In this document: positions 32,015 through 42,443 of the stretch, piece by piece
Layout: each line of letters begins with the position of its first letter
Position numbering within the stretch: the stretch's first letter is position 1
Assembly: GCA_037044905.1 (NCBI GenBank)
Contig: JBAOKB010000181.1
Location: 62,001-126,000 of the forward strand
Length of the DNA stretch: 64,000 nucleotides
Direction: 5' to 3'
From: Hortaea werneckii
Taxonomy: Eukaryota > Ascomycota > Dothideomycetes > Mycosphaerellales > Teratosphaeriaceae
Translations under genes and position numbers: made by a program
Notes under the pieces: model-generated
What the model was told of the DNA's origin: nothing
Databases searched by the model: none
Seen by the model: only the letters and a program-made list of their open reading frames with translations

Positions 32015-33760
32015 GCCGCGTGTTATGTTTGGTGTCATCTCTGAAAGATGCTCGACTAGTAAATTAGCATTCGTTCATCGGCTTTGATACGGCCGCATTG
32101 CAAGGGACGCTGCCGTGCGTTGACAATTGCCTACTGGCTCATTCATTTCCATTCGTTCCGAGCTGCATTTGCTTGGTGGTTTAGAATCCAGACGGATACT
32201 GCAAGCACAGTGGTACAGCGTCAAGCCGTCGCGCATAGAGACAGCTGTCACATCCGGGCCTCCGGTTCGGAGGACATGGAAGCCATCAATGGGCATGCAG
32301 GCGGCACGCGTCTTCCATCTAATTTCGGCCATGGCCGAATGCGCATGTGGCTGCATGTACGATGTGCGGGTATACGCTAACAAGGAAAAAGGGTGGCGTA
32401 TTGTTCGCTGTTCAATCAGAGACGTTGATTGCTCTGTCCAGCAGAGCAAAGTCGCATTGTTACCGCGGTCAACACAGTCCACTGGGCGATTGAGGCTGGC
32501 GATCGATCCTGGAGGCGTGAGGCCCATTGTTCTTTGGCGACCAGGAAAGACTCGCCAAAGCACGATGACGCGAAACTGGAAAGATGTGGAGGGCGGTGGC
32601 TTGCGCTATGCGTGCGTCGTCCAGTCTAAACGAAGTCATAGCAGTTGCTGTGCGCACTGGTTGAGTGGCTGCATTGTGAATGGTGTTGAGAATGATGTGA
32701 AGGCCATTGCCTGTGGGTATAGTGCTTTTCCTGAATCCGTGCATGCTGTAAGTAATAGGCCTATTCAAATCATTGGGACAATGGAAGAGCAAAAAGATGG
32801 CCTGCCAGCTGCCAGGTACTTGGGTACGGTAACCTGTCGCAATATTATAACCGCCCCGCTTTTGGATGAGCAGCGGCAGGGAAGCAGGTGGACGCACGTT
32901 ATATCCTTGCTGCAGTGGCTGACTGCTGGGAGCTGAGCGCTCCTGGAATCCAATGTCGACGTCTTGAATCTCATCCTTCCTGACACCCTACATTTCTCAC
33001 AACCCTTAACTCTTCTCAACTGACCTGAGCTGCAGCCTACGCCGGACTCGGGTGCCACCACCCATCTACAGTGATCCCAGCTCGACACGTGGTATTAGAC
33101 TTTGCTGGAAGCGATCCAGAAGGAAGAAAGTTCGACGACACCGTGTTGACCAAACAACAGTGATGGCGGAAGCCAAGTAGCGCGTGAAGCAGCCCCGGGA
33201 GAAATCGTCCCCGGAGACCTGACTTTCGATAGCCCTCAGAAGGCCGGTTGACGCATGCCGAGCGAGAGGGGAGGAGGGATCTGGCCGCGTCTCCCTGCCT
33301 AGCAAACCACTCGACACGATACAGACGCCGCCGTATTCTGCTTGTGCACAGCCTCAAGTCGCTTCACCGAGTAGCCTCTCATGTTCTTCCCAGCGACGGC
33401 TAAGAAAGCTTGCGAATTGTCCGCTGACCTTTTTGACATCACTGTTGGGTTGGCGGCTGCGACCGACTCCGGCGCCTGAGTCCTTAGTGTGTGGCAATCC
33501 AACGGTAGAGTTGAACCTTGAATCGGATTCGGGTTCTGCCGACCACACTGCCAGGGCCCGGCCTACCGCGCGCTGCTCTTTCACGATGCTCGTAACTACA
33601 CGACCTCATGAACCGGGCAGAGTAGATGGACGGCGGAAACCAGGCGCCTACGCTGGTGGTAGTGTAAGTGCTTCCAATAGCCCTTAGCACGCCTGGTTTG
33701 CAAGTTTGCGGGGCGATGCGACAATTATCCTTGCAATACTGACGATCTTAGCGCGCTCTA
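32015..33760. other. Intergenic, P450 to disordered-protein gene, with one unusually long open frame
   Basis: 1.75 kb. A plus frame stays open from 32127 to 32936 (first ATG 32289, 215 codons), but its codon use is unbiased and the peptide, rich in Cys, Trp and Arg, resembles nothing I know. The right end (33608-33760) appears to be a 5' leader: GTAAGT at 33664 and a branch-like ACTGAC plus TTAG ending at 33751 suggest an 88-nt leader intron of the next gene. Confidence 0.4.
33664..33751 (+). other. Predicted 5' leader intron of the gene at 33761
   Basis: Donor GTAAGT at 33664, branch-like CTGAC near 33740 and acceptor TTAG ending at 33751, 88 nt in all. Splicing would bring a 15-codon upstream frame (ATG at 33626) to end in TAATG, so that its stop overlaps the main ATG by one base. 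This is a prediction from sequence signals only. Confidence 0.35.
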
Positions 33761-35770
33761 ATGACTTCAGCAAATTCCATCACCAACGATGTTAGTATCA
33801 CCACGCCGGTGCGGGCCCCGAAGCTTGCGGTAAGAAGCAAAGCTCCGGCGCAAGAGGACGATCAAGACCAAGCGGACATCTCAACTTCGCGACCAGACAC
33901 AGCGGGTAGCATCCAGGCCACAACCTCGTCGCATTCATCCGAGCGAACAATATCACCGCTGCCTTCGCGGAGAGCAAGCGATCAATCGCAGGATTCCCTG
34001 GAGAGATTGAAGCAGCAGCGACGGGAGAATGAAAGGGACTTCGCTCTGTCAAGTAGCCAGCTTGATCTCGCGAAGGGAAAGAAGAAGAGGAGCAATGTGT
34101 TTGGCTTTCTGGCCCTGAAGGAACCATCCCAGTCGGCGTTCGATGAGCTCGCAGAAGCTCAGAGAAAGGCCGCAAATCAGAAGGGCGATAGGCCTGCGTC
34201 TGCTGGTGTCTCCTCGCAAAAGCTACCGACCTTCGTCCCGAGGACTAACAGCAAGTGGGATGGCCTTCCAGACGGTGCACGAAAAGGCTTGGAATCTCGA
34301 GGCAAGGACAATCGGAGCAGAAGGGGATCCACGATCTCTGGCGTCACGCATAGAACAGGGCACAGTAGTTCATCCTCTCTCTCGAACAGTAGCAACGAGC
34401 TGTCGCCAGCGCGCCGTTTTGGATCCCTTTCTAGCAGGCCCGTGTCCCAGGCAGGCCTGATCCCGCTGTCGCGGAAGAGTAGTGTTGCTTCCCGGCCATC
34501 TGGAGAGAGGAGAGCAGCAGAGCGCGTAGCAGCTCTTGGTGCGTTGCATCCTGCACTACAAGGCAAGGAGCCAGCAACTGCGAATGGTCCTTCCGGCAAC
34601 CAAGGTGGCTCAAATCTGCGTCCCAGTGAGGTATCTCCGGCGGATCGCACTGGGAACGATAGGGCGCTTCGGAATTCTCAAACCTTTTTACATCCACCAT
34701 CACCTTCCGATGGACCTGCAGAGCTCCCGGCTTCGCACCTTTCCATGGCGCACGAGCTTCCTGCGGCAGACGTGGAGAGATTTGAGCTTGAAGGGTCGCC
34801 TCTTGCAACTCCTGAGCTCGAGGCGCCAGGTATGCCACCTGTGGCAGAACTCGCAGCGTACCCAGTGTCCAGTCCTGAAGGATCTCCTCACACTCCCGGC
34901 GCTGGAGTAATTGCAGAATTGCCAGCAGAGAAACTCATCGATTATCGATATATCCAGATTGGAGACCAAACTGTCGCGGTCGACGAGAATAGCACCTTTT
35001 GGAACAGCGACACGTCCAACGATGAGTCTAATACCCACGCACCAAGATCCGGACCAGGCGGTAGAACACCAACGAACTTCAGCCGTCCTCGGCGGAAACG
35101 ATCCACATCCTCACTCGGACACCTCGAGCCCACGATCGAAGAGGCAGATGAAGACGACACATTCCAATCCACCCTCCGCAACGACAAAGGCCAGACCGAA
35201 CTTTTCGCAATGGAGGATGCGCCTCCGAACTCGGCCGCACAGCACGCCCGCCATCCAAGCAGTATGGCGTCGTCCCATCTGCCCACGGTGCCGGAGCGCA
35301 TGTCATCCACGGCGTCGCGTGCGACCGACACAACCACCACGACCGCCAGCAGACCTAGCCACACCTTCTCCGAAGCCGGTACGGAAGATACTACCCGACC
35401 CTCGACGGCTAATTCGACCACTGTCCCCGACCACACAGAACCCCTCGATGCCTCACGCTCCAACAGCGATACCGCCTCGGTAGCTCCCAGCGTCATGTCC
35501 GCCCAGTGGAAACTGAGTCCCAAGGAACGGCTCGGGCTAGGCGGGAAAGTGAGACGGAGCCAGACGACCGAACTGGCGCCCTGGGAGGTTGAAGGGGCGG
35601 ATCCCGCGAGAGGAACCTCGGCTGCTAGCAAACGACGAAGCGATACGAGTTCGAAGCGTTTGAGCTCTTCGAGTCAGACTGCAGGAGGTGGGAGTGGTGG
35701 TGGAGGGAGTGGACAGGATGGCTCGAAGTTGAAGCGGTTGAGTATGAAGTTTGGAGGGAAGAAGGGATGA
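33761..35770 (+). CDS. Uncharacterised disordered fungal protein
   Basis: 669 residues, single exon, good codon bias, clearly a real gene. I do not recognise a functional domain. The sequence is almost entirely low-complexity, with many Ser, Thr, Pro, Arg and charged residues. Two stretches look more ordered: about 85-140 (SLERLKQQRRENERDFALSS, then KKKRSNVFGFLALKEPSQSAF) and KLPTFVPRTNSKWDGLPDG near 155-175, which I associate with a conserved family of Pezizomycotina proteins of unknown role. A short motif YRYIQIGDQTVAVDE sits near residue 395. Many SP and RxxS sites suggest phosphorylation. The C-terminal end is a Gly-rich run then KLKRLSMKFGGKKG, a basic segment that could bind membrane or nucleic acid (inference). 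It follows a probable leader with a uORF. Confidence 0.75.
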   Translation: MTSANSITNDVSITTPVRAPKLAVRSKAPAQEDDQDQADISTSRPDTAGSIQATTSSHSSERTISPLPSRRASDQSQDSLERLKQQRRENERDFALSSSQLDLAKGKKKRSNVFGFLALKEPSQSAFDELAEAQRKAANQKGDRPASAGVSSQKLPTFVPRTNSKWDGLPDGARKGLESRGKDNRSRRGSTISGVTHRTGHSSSSSLSNSSNELSPARRFGSLSSRPVSQAGLIPLSRKSSVASRPSGERRAAERVAALGALHPALQGKEPATANGPSGNQGGSNLRPSEVSPADRTGNDRALRNSQTFLHPPSPSDGPAELPASHLSMAHELPAADVERFELEGSPLATPELEAPGMPPVAELAAYPVSSPEGSPHTPGAGVIAELPAEKLIDYRYIQIGDQTVAVDENSTFWNSDTSNDESNTHAPRSGPGGRTPTNFSRPRRKRSTSSLGHLEPTIEEADEDDTFQSTLRNDKGQTELFAMEDAPPNSAAQHARHPSSMASSHLPTVPERMSSTASRATDTTTTTASRPSHTFSEAGTEDTTRPSTANSTTVPDHTEPLDASRSNSDTASVAPSVMSAQWKLSPKERLGLGGKVRRSQTTELAPWEVEGADPARGTSAASKRRSDTSSKRLSSSSQTAGGGSGGGGSGQDGSKLKRLSMKFGGKKG

Positions 35771-36447
35771 AGATTGACATCTTCCGATTTTTTCTTTTTC
35801 TTCTTTATTTCCCTTACTACCCATGATGATCTTGAGAGGACAACGACGTATGTTTGGAAGCGATGGCGTTTATTTGGGTTCATGGGAAGGGGGGATATTT
35901 GGCTCTCGTTAAAGAGTATGTTACGTTGATATGATGGAAATCGATACCCCTACGGAAAAGAAATCCACATCAGATTGGGATGGCACATGTCTGTGAGTGA
36001 TGTCGGTACTCATCCTTTCCCAACAACGTGTGAAACTGCCTCTCTCATGGTCGTACTCAGGAGTTCAGTTCGTCCATGTTCCAATATTACCGTGGACCGG
36101 AAGGGGCAGGGATACCCTTCAAGATATCAAGCTTCTTGGAAGACTAGCTCTGGAAATGCTGCTGTATGGATTCGCTATGAAAAAAAGCCGCCCAGGGCTA
36201 CGAGTCAGGTTTCTCCAGCGCGCAAACGAAATCACATCTCGCTCTGAGCAAGACAGACAAGCTCCCTGCACACGGTAGCGGGACTGGAAGGACAGTCCCC
36301 TGTAAAATCTCTCAAGTCCACAGGCAACATCCCACGAAAAGTGGTTTCCACAAATTGGGTGAAGTCCGTGTCATCTTCCATCCGATAAGTCAAGATTTCG
36401 CGGTATAATTAGAAAAATTACCTCTGGAAGACATTACGATTAACAAT
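35771..36447. other. Intergenic between converging genes
   Basis: 677 bp of 3' flanks for the genes at 33761 and 36448. T-rich near 35790-35815; a 90-codon plus frame (35975-36247) has no bias. Nothing else seen. Confidence 0.55.
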
Positions 36448-37536
36448 TCAATCTTCGACGCTCTTCCCAGCTTCATCGCCCGCCTTGGCCTTCTGCTCTT
36501 GGATGTTCTTCCCTTCGCCTACTTGCATGCCCTCCACGGCCTTGGCTACGCTCTCGGTACTGTTCTCATCTTGCTTCGTATCGGCGGTACTGCTTGCTGT
36601 CGCTCCGGGCTTCGCTGGCGTAGATTCCGCAGGTGTTGCGGTGCCCGACTGTATCGCCGAAGCCGGGACAGAGAGATGCGCTTCGTGTCCTCGCTTGGGG
36701 ACCTCGGGTTCGGCTGGCGTAGCGGTTCCTGATTGTAATGCTGAAGCGGGGGCGGAGATATGGGCCACGTTGGCATTTTTCTTGTGTGTGTCTCCAATGC
36801 TTTGCTCCTTCTCTGCGGGCGCTGAAGTCATCGTCTCGGCTTTGGGAGGTTCGTCGACTACGCTGGAGCCTGCCGTGCCAGACTGAGCCTTATTCTTCGC
36901 CGCGATCTCGGCAGCGCCGGGTAAAGCTCTCGCCTTGGATGCGTCTAGCCCAGCCGGTGCTGCCTTATTGATCCCCGCAATAGGCGGCTGCGTCACATTC
37001 GCCGTCCCACCGGTCGCCGTAGGGTTCACGCCGATAGGAGGCGCAATGTTGACGCCTGTCTGGCCTCCCGCGGGAGCCTTATTATGCGCCGGCACAGGGC
37101 CGATGTTCTCCTTCAGCTCGCCGTATTCATTCCACTCTTCGACTTCTTCTAGGTCCTAATGCGATGGGAAAAGGAATATAAGAACACAGGTCAGCCTGCC
37201 GGAACAGACACACACATGTACACACGCACAACACGCATCCCTTCCTCAACAACCATCTTTCCAGTTCAACGGGGAGAGCATCTCACATACGCCAATAACA
37301 TAGCCTTCCTTCACGAGGCCCGGGAGCTTCCGCTGTCCTGCTCTTCGCTGCCATAGCCGGTGGGCCTTCTCGTCCGTGGCGGTATCGATCGCTTGGAAGG
37401 GGATCTTGTTCGCTTTGAGGATGGTCTCCATGCGGGATGTGGCGGTGATGATGTGCGAGGAGCCGGCAGTAAGAGAGGTATAGAGGAAGAGCCTCGGGTC
37501 GTCCTCGAGCTCCTTGAGGCTGATGGGAGCGGCCAT
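36448..37536 (-). CDS. SH3BGR/glutaredoxin-like thioredoxin-fold protein with repeat tail
   Basis: Exons 37536-37291 and 37155-36448 (135-nt intron, GTATGT to TAG, phase 0), 317 residues. I start at the ATG at 37536; the frame begins earlier with a TTG. The first ~105 residues form a thioredoxin/SH3BGR-like fold: LFLYTSLTAGSSHI, then ILKANKIPFQAIDTAT, a Pro loop (KLPGLVKEG) and, after splicing, YVIGDLEEVEEWNEYGEL. There is no CxxC or active-site Cys, so it is probably a binding, not redox, domain. The remainder is disordered, Ala/Pro/Thr-rich, and contains two near-identical units (AHISAPASALQSGTATPAE and AHLSVPASAIQSGTATPAE, about residues 212-250). Function unknown. Confidence 0.82.
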
Positions 37537-37975
37537 GGTCGGCAAGGAGGGGAAGGGCTATACAGGACTGGGCTGGTGTTTTCTTTTGGTATGCTTCCCG
37601 AAGACTACTATCCTGCGCGTCTACAGGCTATGTCTGTATGTCATGGAAGAAGCATGGATAGTGATGTGGTGGTATGAAGGAATATAGAAGGGTGAGGTGT
37701 GGTGATCCATCGGACAAGAACGCATGTGAAACCCCGGCACGTCATCAGGGAGCTTGGGCCATCAAGGGTTTGCGTACAGAGTTGGAGCTTGCAGGCATCA
37801 CCCGGACACGAGAGAGAGGCTGTCAACCTGGGCACGCTTTGCCGGCTGGGATATGCCCGATAAATGTAAAATTGGCAGAAGATTACCTTCGGTTTCTTTT
37901 TGGCGGTTCTGACATAATAGATTATACAGTAGCTACTGATATGACTCGAGCATGCCCTCAAGACTGTCTTACTAT
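37537..37975. other. Intergenic, upstream of the thioredoxin-fold gene
   Basis: 439 bp between a start and the stop of the next minus-strand gene, so it holds one promoter and one terminator. No clear TATA box or known binding site was seen. Confidence 0.45.
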
Positions 37976-39484
37976 CTACGATGTGGAAGAAGATTTGTAT
38001 AGCTTATCATCGCTCACATGTTTCTTCAACGTCTTCCACACCTTCTTCAATCCCTTCTCGCCTGGCTCTGCGTAATTCGCAAATGCTCCATTGCGGCCTG
38101 AGTGGTCCTCGCAAACGGCCAATCTTTCTAACGCCAGCGGATCAGTCTTTCTTGAACAGAAAGGAGAATCCTGTGTATTGTGATGGCCGTGCAGCTCCTC
38201 CTGCGAATCCCCCGGCTCCGGTTGTGTAAGTGTGATTCGAAACCCTATGTCATGTGGGTAATGCCCTGTTGGGCTGTGAACGTGTTGGAAATGCGGTGCC
38301 TTCCCAGGCGTGTTGAGCTGTACTGGTAGGGCGAGGGACGAGTCGAATGGAGACGGCTGATTCGAGTCCTCATGGTCATCTTGATCCATGCCAGCTGTCG
38401 GCGTTAGTGGGCCGCGACTATCTAACGACGAAGCGTCGCAGTCCACGTCGTTGAGCGAAGGTGTCCGACGAATAGCAAATGGTCTGTCTGAGCCGGACGA
38501 GGGAGGTAAGAGAGTTGAGGAAGAATGGCCAAACTCGATTGTGTCGTCAAAGTTATGAAATTCCAAGGTGCCTTGTCTCGAATTCATTGCTTCGTCGGTC
38601 GAGTCATGCTCCAAACCAGGAAAATCTTCGCAAGGGAAATTAGCCGGCTGTTCACAGGGTTGTGATAATCTCGAGGACATTTGAAAGCCCAGTGTGGTTG
38701 GGGATGGTAGTGCAGGTGCTGGAGCGAGCTTGATCGGTGGGAGTGCTATTGGCTTTAGAGACAGGCGACGGTGGAAACGCCTCCTCCGAGGCGGACGTTG
38801 GGCTCGCGTAGGCGTATAAGACGGAGGTGACGATGGCACATCGTTCGGTCTTGAGTTCGTAATAGTTGCCAGAGAAGATTTCCGGCGCGTGTAGTAGTCA
38901 AGAACGCCCATCGAGTCGGCAGTCCTCACGGGTTCAAGTGTTCTTGATTCGGTTTCGTTGGACTCGACCGCCTCGGTTGATGCCTCCACGACCGGCTCCT
39001 CGCTTGTGTCGTTCGGGATCTCGCTATCCGCCGCCTGAGAAGACTTGGTCGCATCCGATTCCAATGAGATGTATCCAGGTAACTGAGAAAGCTCGTAAGC
39101 TGCCGTATCCAAGGCCTGCTGACACTGCTTCGTGAGAATCGTTCGTTCTTCCTGGCTGAAATACTGCTTGCGAGCTTTCTCTGGAAGGCCAAAGAACCAG
39201 TCCGCCTGCTCCTTGGTGATATGACCTAGGTCCGACTGAAGCCTGATGGACTTTCTCTGTGCAGCATGGGATACAGTAGGACGATGTTGCACAGCTACGT
39301 CCGAAATCGGCGCCGGGTTGTGGAATTCCATAGAAGTTGATGTCGAGAGCCAGGTCTGTTTTCGTCGTTGCTTCTTCCGTTTCTGTGCCGCAGCCGCTTG
39401 GGCAATGTGAAGACGTTCATCACAAGAGAAGTATTTCCTCCTACGCGCGTCGTTAGCGTTTGCATGTCCAAGAGAAATAGCCAT
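37976..39484 (-). CDS. Uncharacterised fungal protein with two YFSxxER motifs
   Basis: 502 residues, single exon as read, good codon bias. No known domain. The N-terminal region carries two copies of an R-x-YFS-x-(D/E)ER motif: RRKYFSCDERLHIAQ at about 16-30 and ARKQYFSQEERTILTKQ at about 104-120, each followed by Ala/Gln-rich helical sequence. I associate this motif with an uncharacterised Pezizomycotina family. The middle is disordered, with a basic block (PPRRRRFHRRLS, about 230-242), and the C-terminus has a basic helix (GLKKVWKTLKKHVSDDKLY). The second motif context (FGLPEKARKQYFS) is the better conserved. A possible acceptor (GCTAAC then GTAG) lies just inside the start, so the first 15 residues might instead be intron, but I see no matching donor. 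A nuclear role is only a guess from the basic patches. Confidence 0.7.
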   Translation of the reverse strand: MAISLGHANANDARRRKYFSCDERLHIAQAAAAQKRKKQRRKQTWLSTSTSMEFHNPAPISDVAVQHRPTVSHAAQRKSIRLQSDLGHITKEQADWFFGLPEKARKQYFSQEERTILTKQCQQALDTAAYELSQLPGYISLESDATKSSQAADSEIPNDTSEEPVVEASTEAVESNETESRTLEPVRTADSMGVLDYYTRRKSSLATITNSRPNDVPSSPPSYTPTRAQRPPRRRRFHRRLSLKPIALPPIKLAPAPALPSPTTLGFQMSSRLSQPCEQPANFPCEDFPGLEHDSTDEAMNSRQGTLEFHNFDDTIEFGHSSSTLLPPSSGSDRPFAIRRTPSLNDVDCDASSLDSRGPLTPTAGMDQDDHEDSNQPSPFDSSLALPVQLNTPGKAPHFQHVHSPTGHYPHDIGFRITLTQPEPGDSQEELHGHHNTQDSPFCSRKTDPLALERLAVCEDHSGRNGAFANYAEPGEKGLKKVWKTLKKHVSDDKLYKSSSTS

Positions 39485-40988
39485 TTGTTAGGTATCTCTT
39501 CGAGTGGTGCAGAATAGGATGGCAGGCAACAGGAAGTCAGCCACAGGTTTCAAGTGTTACAGCACTGGATAGATGCACCAAGAGCATGCACGAGCTGCGC
39601 GTGTTGTCATCCAATTCTTGGGTTGCGATTGCCTTTATGATTGTGGTACTGTAACACCATCCACAGCAGTGCCGTTTTGCAACTCGAATGACCGTGGTTA
39701 CTCACCTCACCGATTCCGGCATACTTGCATACTCCTGGGGTGTCACCATGGCCTCCCGGTAATGGTCAGAACAGCTTCGTTGATTCTGATATCTGCGGCG
39801 GCCTTGGTCACAAGAGGGCAAGGTCTTGTTGCGGGCAACAGAAGGCTGCGAGTAGCGCTCTTTTACCAGGTCGACATCAAGGAGGGGGAGATGACCGGCT
39901 GATTGAAAGCCACGATGCATGGCGGACGGGTACAGCGGGGCTTTCAAAGTGCGCTGTGTGTATGTCTGCCCAGGTGCTGGGCTATCCTTTTCTGCGGCTG
40001 GGCGGGTTCACGCATTCGTTTCCAGGGCCACGGAAGCCTAAAGTGAATGATGTGTAACCGTCATATAAGGCTGGATGATTAGTATGGGACGTCGGCTGCA
40101 AGCTTAATTATTATATGAGATCGGCATAGGCCAAAGGACACGGGCACAGGGAAGGGTGGGCAGAGAAGAAGAAAAACGAGGTCCTGTCACGATGATCATT
40201 GGACCCCGTGATGTAGTCGGTCGCCATAGCTTGCGCATCGATCGTTTGGACCACAGGGCTGACGAGGTATAGTCAGGCTTCCATCGCGAACAGATCACGC
40301 GCCGGAGCTGGGAAGGCAGGAGTCACAGGCGCCAGGAGGCCCGGCATGCCACGCTACGACGCTGCCAGCGCTGGCACAGGCGGATGCGCGCGACCTGTTC
40401 CACACCCTATACCCTGCGCTCGGAATCCCGACCAGGATGTGGCTTGCGGGTGCAGCAACGCTCCGTTGCAGTCTTGTCCACCTTAACCGGCGTCGTGGAG
40501 CGCAAGCCTCGGGGATGGCCCTGCACGCGCCCAGCTGCTTCAAAGCATCGCCCTGCCTTTCCGGTCACGCTCGGCTGCTTCTTTCAGAGACCAGACGCAC
40601 CGCGGCCGTGAGCTGTCTCGGCCGTCTAATGAGTGTTGGACATTGTCCAGAATTCGCTTCTCACCTGAATCTTCTTTCCGACCCCAGCCATTTGATGAGT
40701 GGTGAGTCTGTCGGTCTGTGCAACGTTCCACCGCCGGCCCTCCTTCCTGCACGAAGCGCAACGTTCTTCCTGCAAGGAACAAGTCTAGCGTCGGCTTTAG
40801 CGCGCAGAATGCTCACATAATAACAAACGTTTGATCAGACCTTTTTTCGGATGCATCTCTTAACTGGTGTAACCTATAGACAAGACGTGTCCTCCTCCCT
40901 GGCACCGTGCGTCGGTCTGCTGCCGGTTAATAATAATGATGGCAGCCAGGGCTTGGAAGTTCTCTTTCCTGTGCCGGGCATTTCCATC

Positions 40989-40998
40989 TACCTAGGTA
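40989..40998. repeat. TACCTAGGTA palindrome, copy 1
   Basis: Exact 10-bp palindrome in gene-free DNA, followed by GG (TACCTAGGTAGG). Confidence 0.6.
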
Positions 40999-41240
40999 GG
41001 CGCATACATCACATCATCACCACATTAGTACACATTTGCCCTATCTGCATTGAATCAGAGCCACCGTGTTTCACCATCGTCGCGCGCACGAAAGCCGAAG
41101 GACTCCTCGAAACTTCTGTAGGCCTTCCACGGAGAACATGCACCGCCGTTAGCATTATTACTCTCTAACGTCGTCATTGAACGCAAACAAAAGGGTCTTA
41201 TTAGTTGCTCTACCGCCTGCTATACGTATCAAAATTACTG

Positions 41241-41267
41241 TGCTGCTGCTGCTGCTGCTGCTGCTGC
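41241..41267. repeat. (TGC/CTG) microsatellite, 9 units
   Basis: Nine uninterrupted trinucleotides in non-coding DNA, preceded by ACTG and followed by GGCAACAG. CTG/CAG tracts are prone to slippage, so this should be variable between strains. Confidence 0.85.
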
Positions 41268-41765
41268 GGCAACAGCGTGTTAACTTCCACTCCCCCTTTC
41301 AGGCCTCGCAGGACGTTTGCGCAAACAGTCTGCACTTTGGCCAGGATGTCTCCTACGTTGCCATTTGATTACGACTCTCTGCACTTGCTCCTTGTGCTGC
41401 CTCATCTCGCCCACGCAGCAAGATGCCGGCGGGGCGCGTTTGGGCGCGCAGCGGAAGCACAGCGGGAGGATCACCCCCCTTCCACTTCCCCCGACCGAAT
41501 CACACCTGATTTCTTGCCAATCGGCGATACTTGTCCAATGAAAGCGACAGCGCTTCACAGTTGGGCTTGATGGATGTGGAGGCATCGCTCGTTTCCGCTC
41601 GAGAGAGAGCTGCACACCGCAAAACCCCTCCTGCACGCTGATCCCACGACTAGAGGCAACTGTATCTTCTAGACCTGGCGTTGAAGCCCATCTACCGTTT
41701 CAAGGCAAAGCACCGTATGGTATGGTTAGCGGTACCTGCAGCATATACAGCGCAGATCCAGTGGC

Positions 41766-41775
41766 TACCTAGGTA
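41766..41775. repeat. TACCTAGGTA palindrome, copy 2
   Basis: Exact 10-bp palindrome in gene-free DNA (context GGCTACCTAGGTACTC), 768 bp after copy 1. Confidence 0.6.
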
Positions 41776-42443
41776 CTCGACAATGAAGTGCTGACACGAT
41801 CGACGCCTGACCTGCGCCTGTCAAATGTAATACTACCCGACTCCAATGGGGGTCCATGTCATCCCTCGAGAACTCTGCGTTTGCCATTCATCTACTCTCG
41901 CTCAGAGCTATCATCACTCAATGCCTTGGAGCAACAGATCCATAACTCCCGGACAAAGCAAACGCGGTTTAAAAGGGTCTCATATCTCGTGCGTTCTGAG
42001 ACACCGCACACCCGGACAAGCTCACCGCCATGAGACCATGTGTAAATTATGTGTAACAGTCCAAAGCTTTCCCGCGGTAGACACGATCCTTGGCTGCAGA
42101 AAGACCTCCCAAGGCAAAGCGCCCCTTCGGCATTTGTTCCTCAACCCCTTCTGATGTGGTGTCTGAGCCACCTGATCTCTTCCTAAGGCGTGTTCACCTC
42201 CGACGTACTTGGATGCCAAACGATCATGAGCGACGGAGACAGCGCCTATTTCTGCTATGGCGCACTTGGGGCGTGGCAAATACGTACCAGTGACAGGAAG
42301 GATTTCTGGGTGAGTCTAGAACCCATCAACGTCGGTAGCGAAGTAAGTATGTGCTACCTACCCCGTAGAGTAAGTCCTCAAGGGACGACCAATCCTACTC
42401 TCCCTGTCGATTACTGGCGGCTTCGCCAAGATTAATTACATTA

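Larger units (their letters stand above)
39485..42443. other. 3-kb gene-free region with CTG repeat and palindromes
   Basis: No frame here has coding bias or family resemblance; the longest are 110-127 codons. It contains two TACCTAGGTA palindromes (40989-40998 and 41766-41775) and a (CTG)9 microsatellite (41241-41267). It lies upstream of the 502-residue gene and downstream of the ELMO gene. A lineage-specific small gene or non-coding RNA cannot be excluded. Confidence 0.45.

Noticed and set aside
37976..39484. A 5' intron removing the first 15 codons of the YFSxxER protein
   Set aside because: A GCTAAC/GTAG acceptor-like sequence is present, but no convincing donor with an upstream exon could be found, so the single-exon model was kept.
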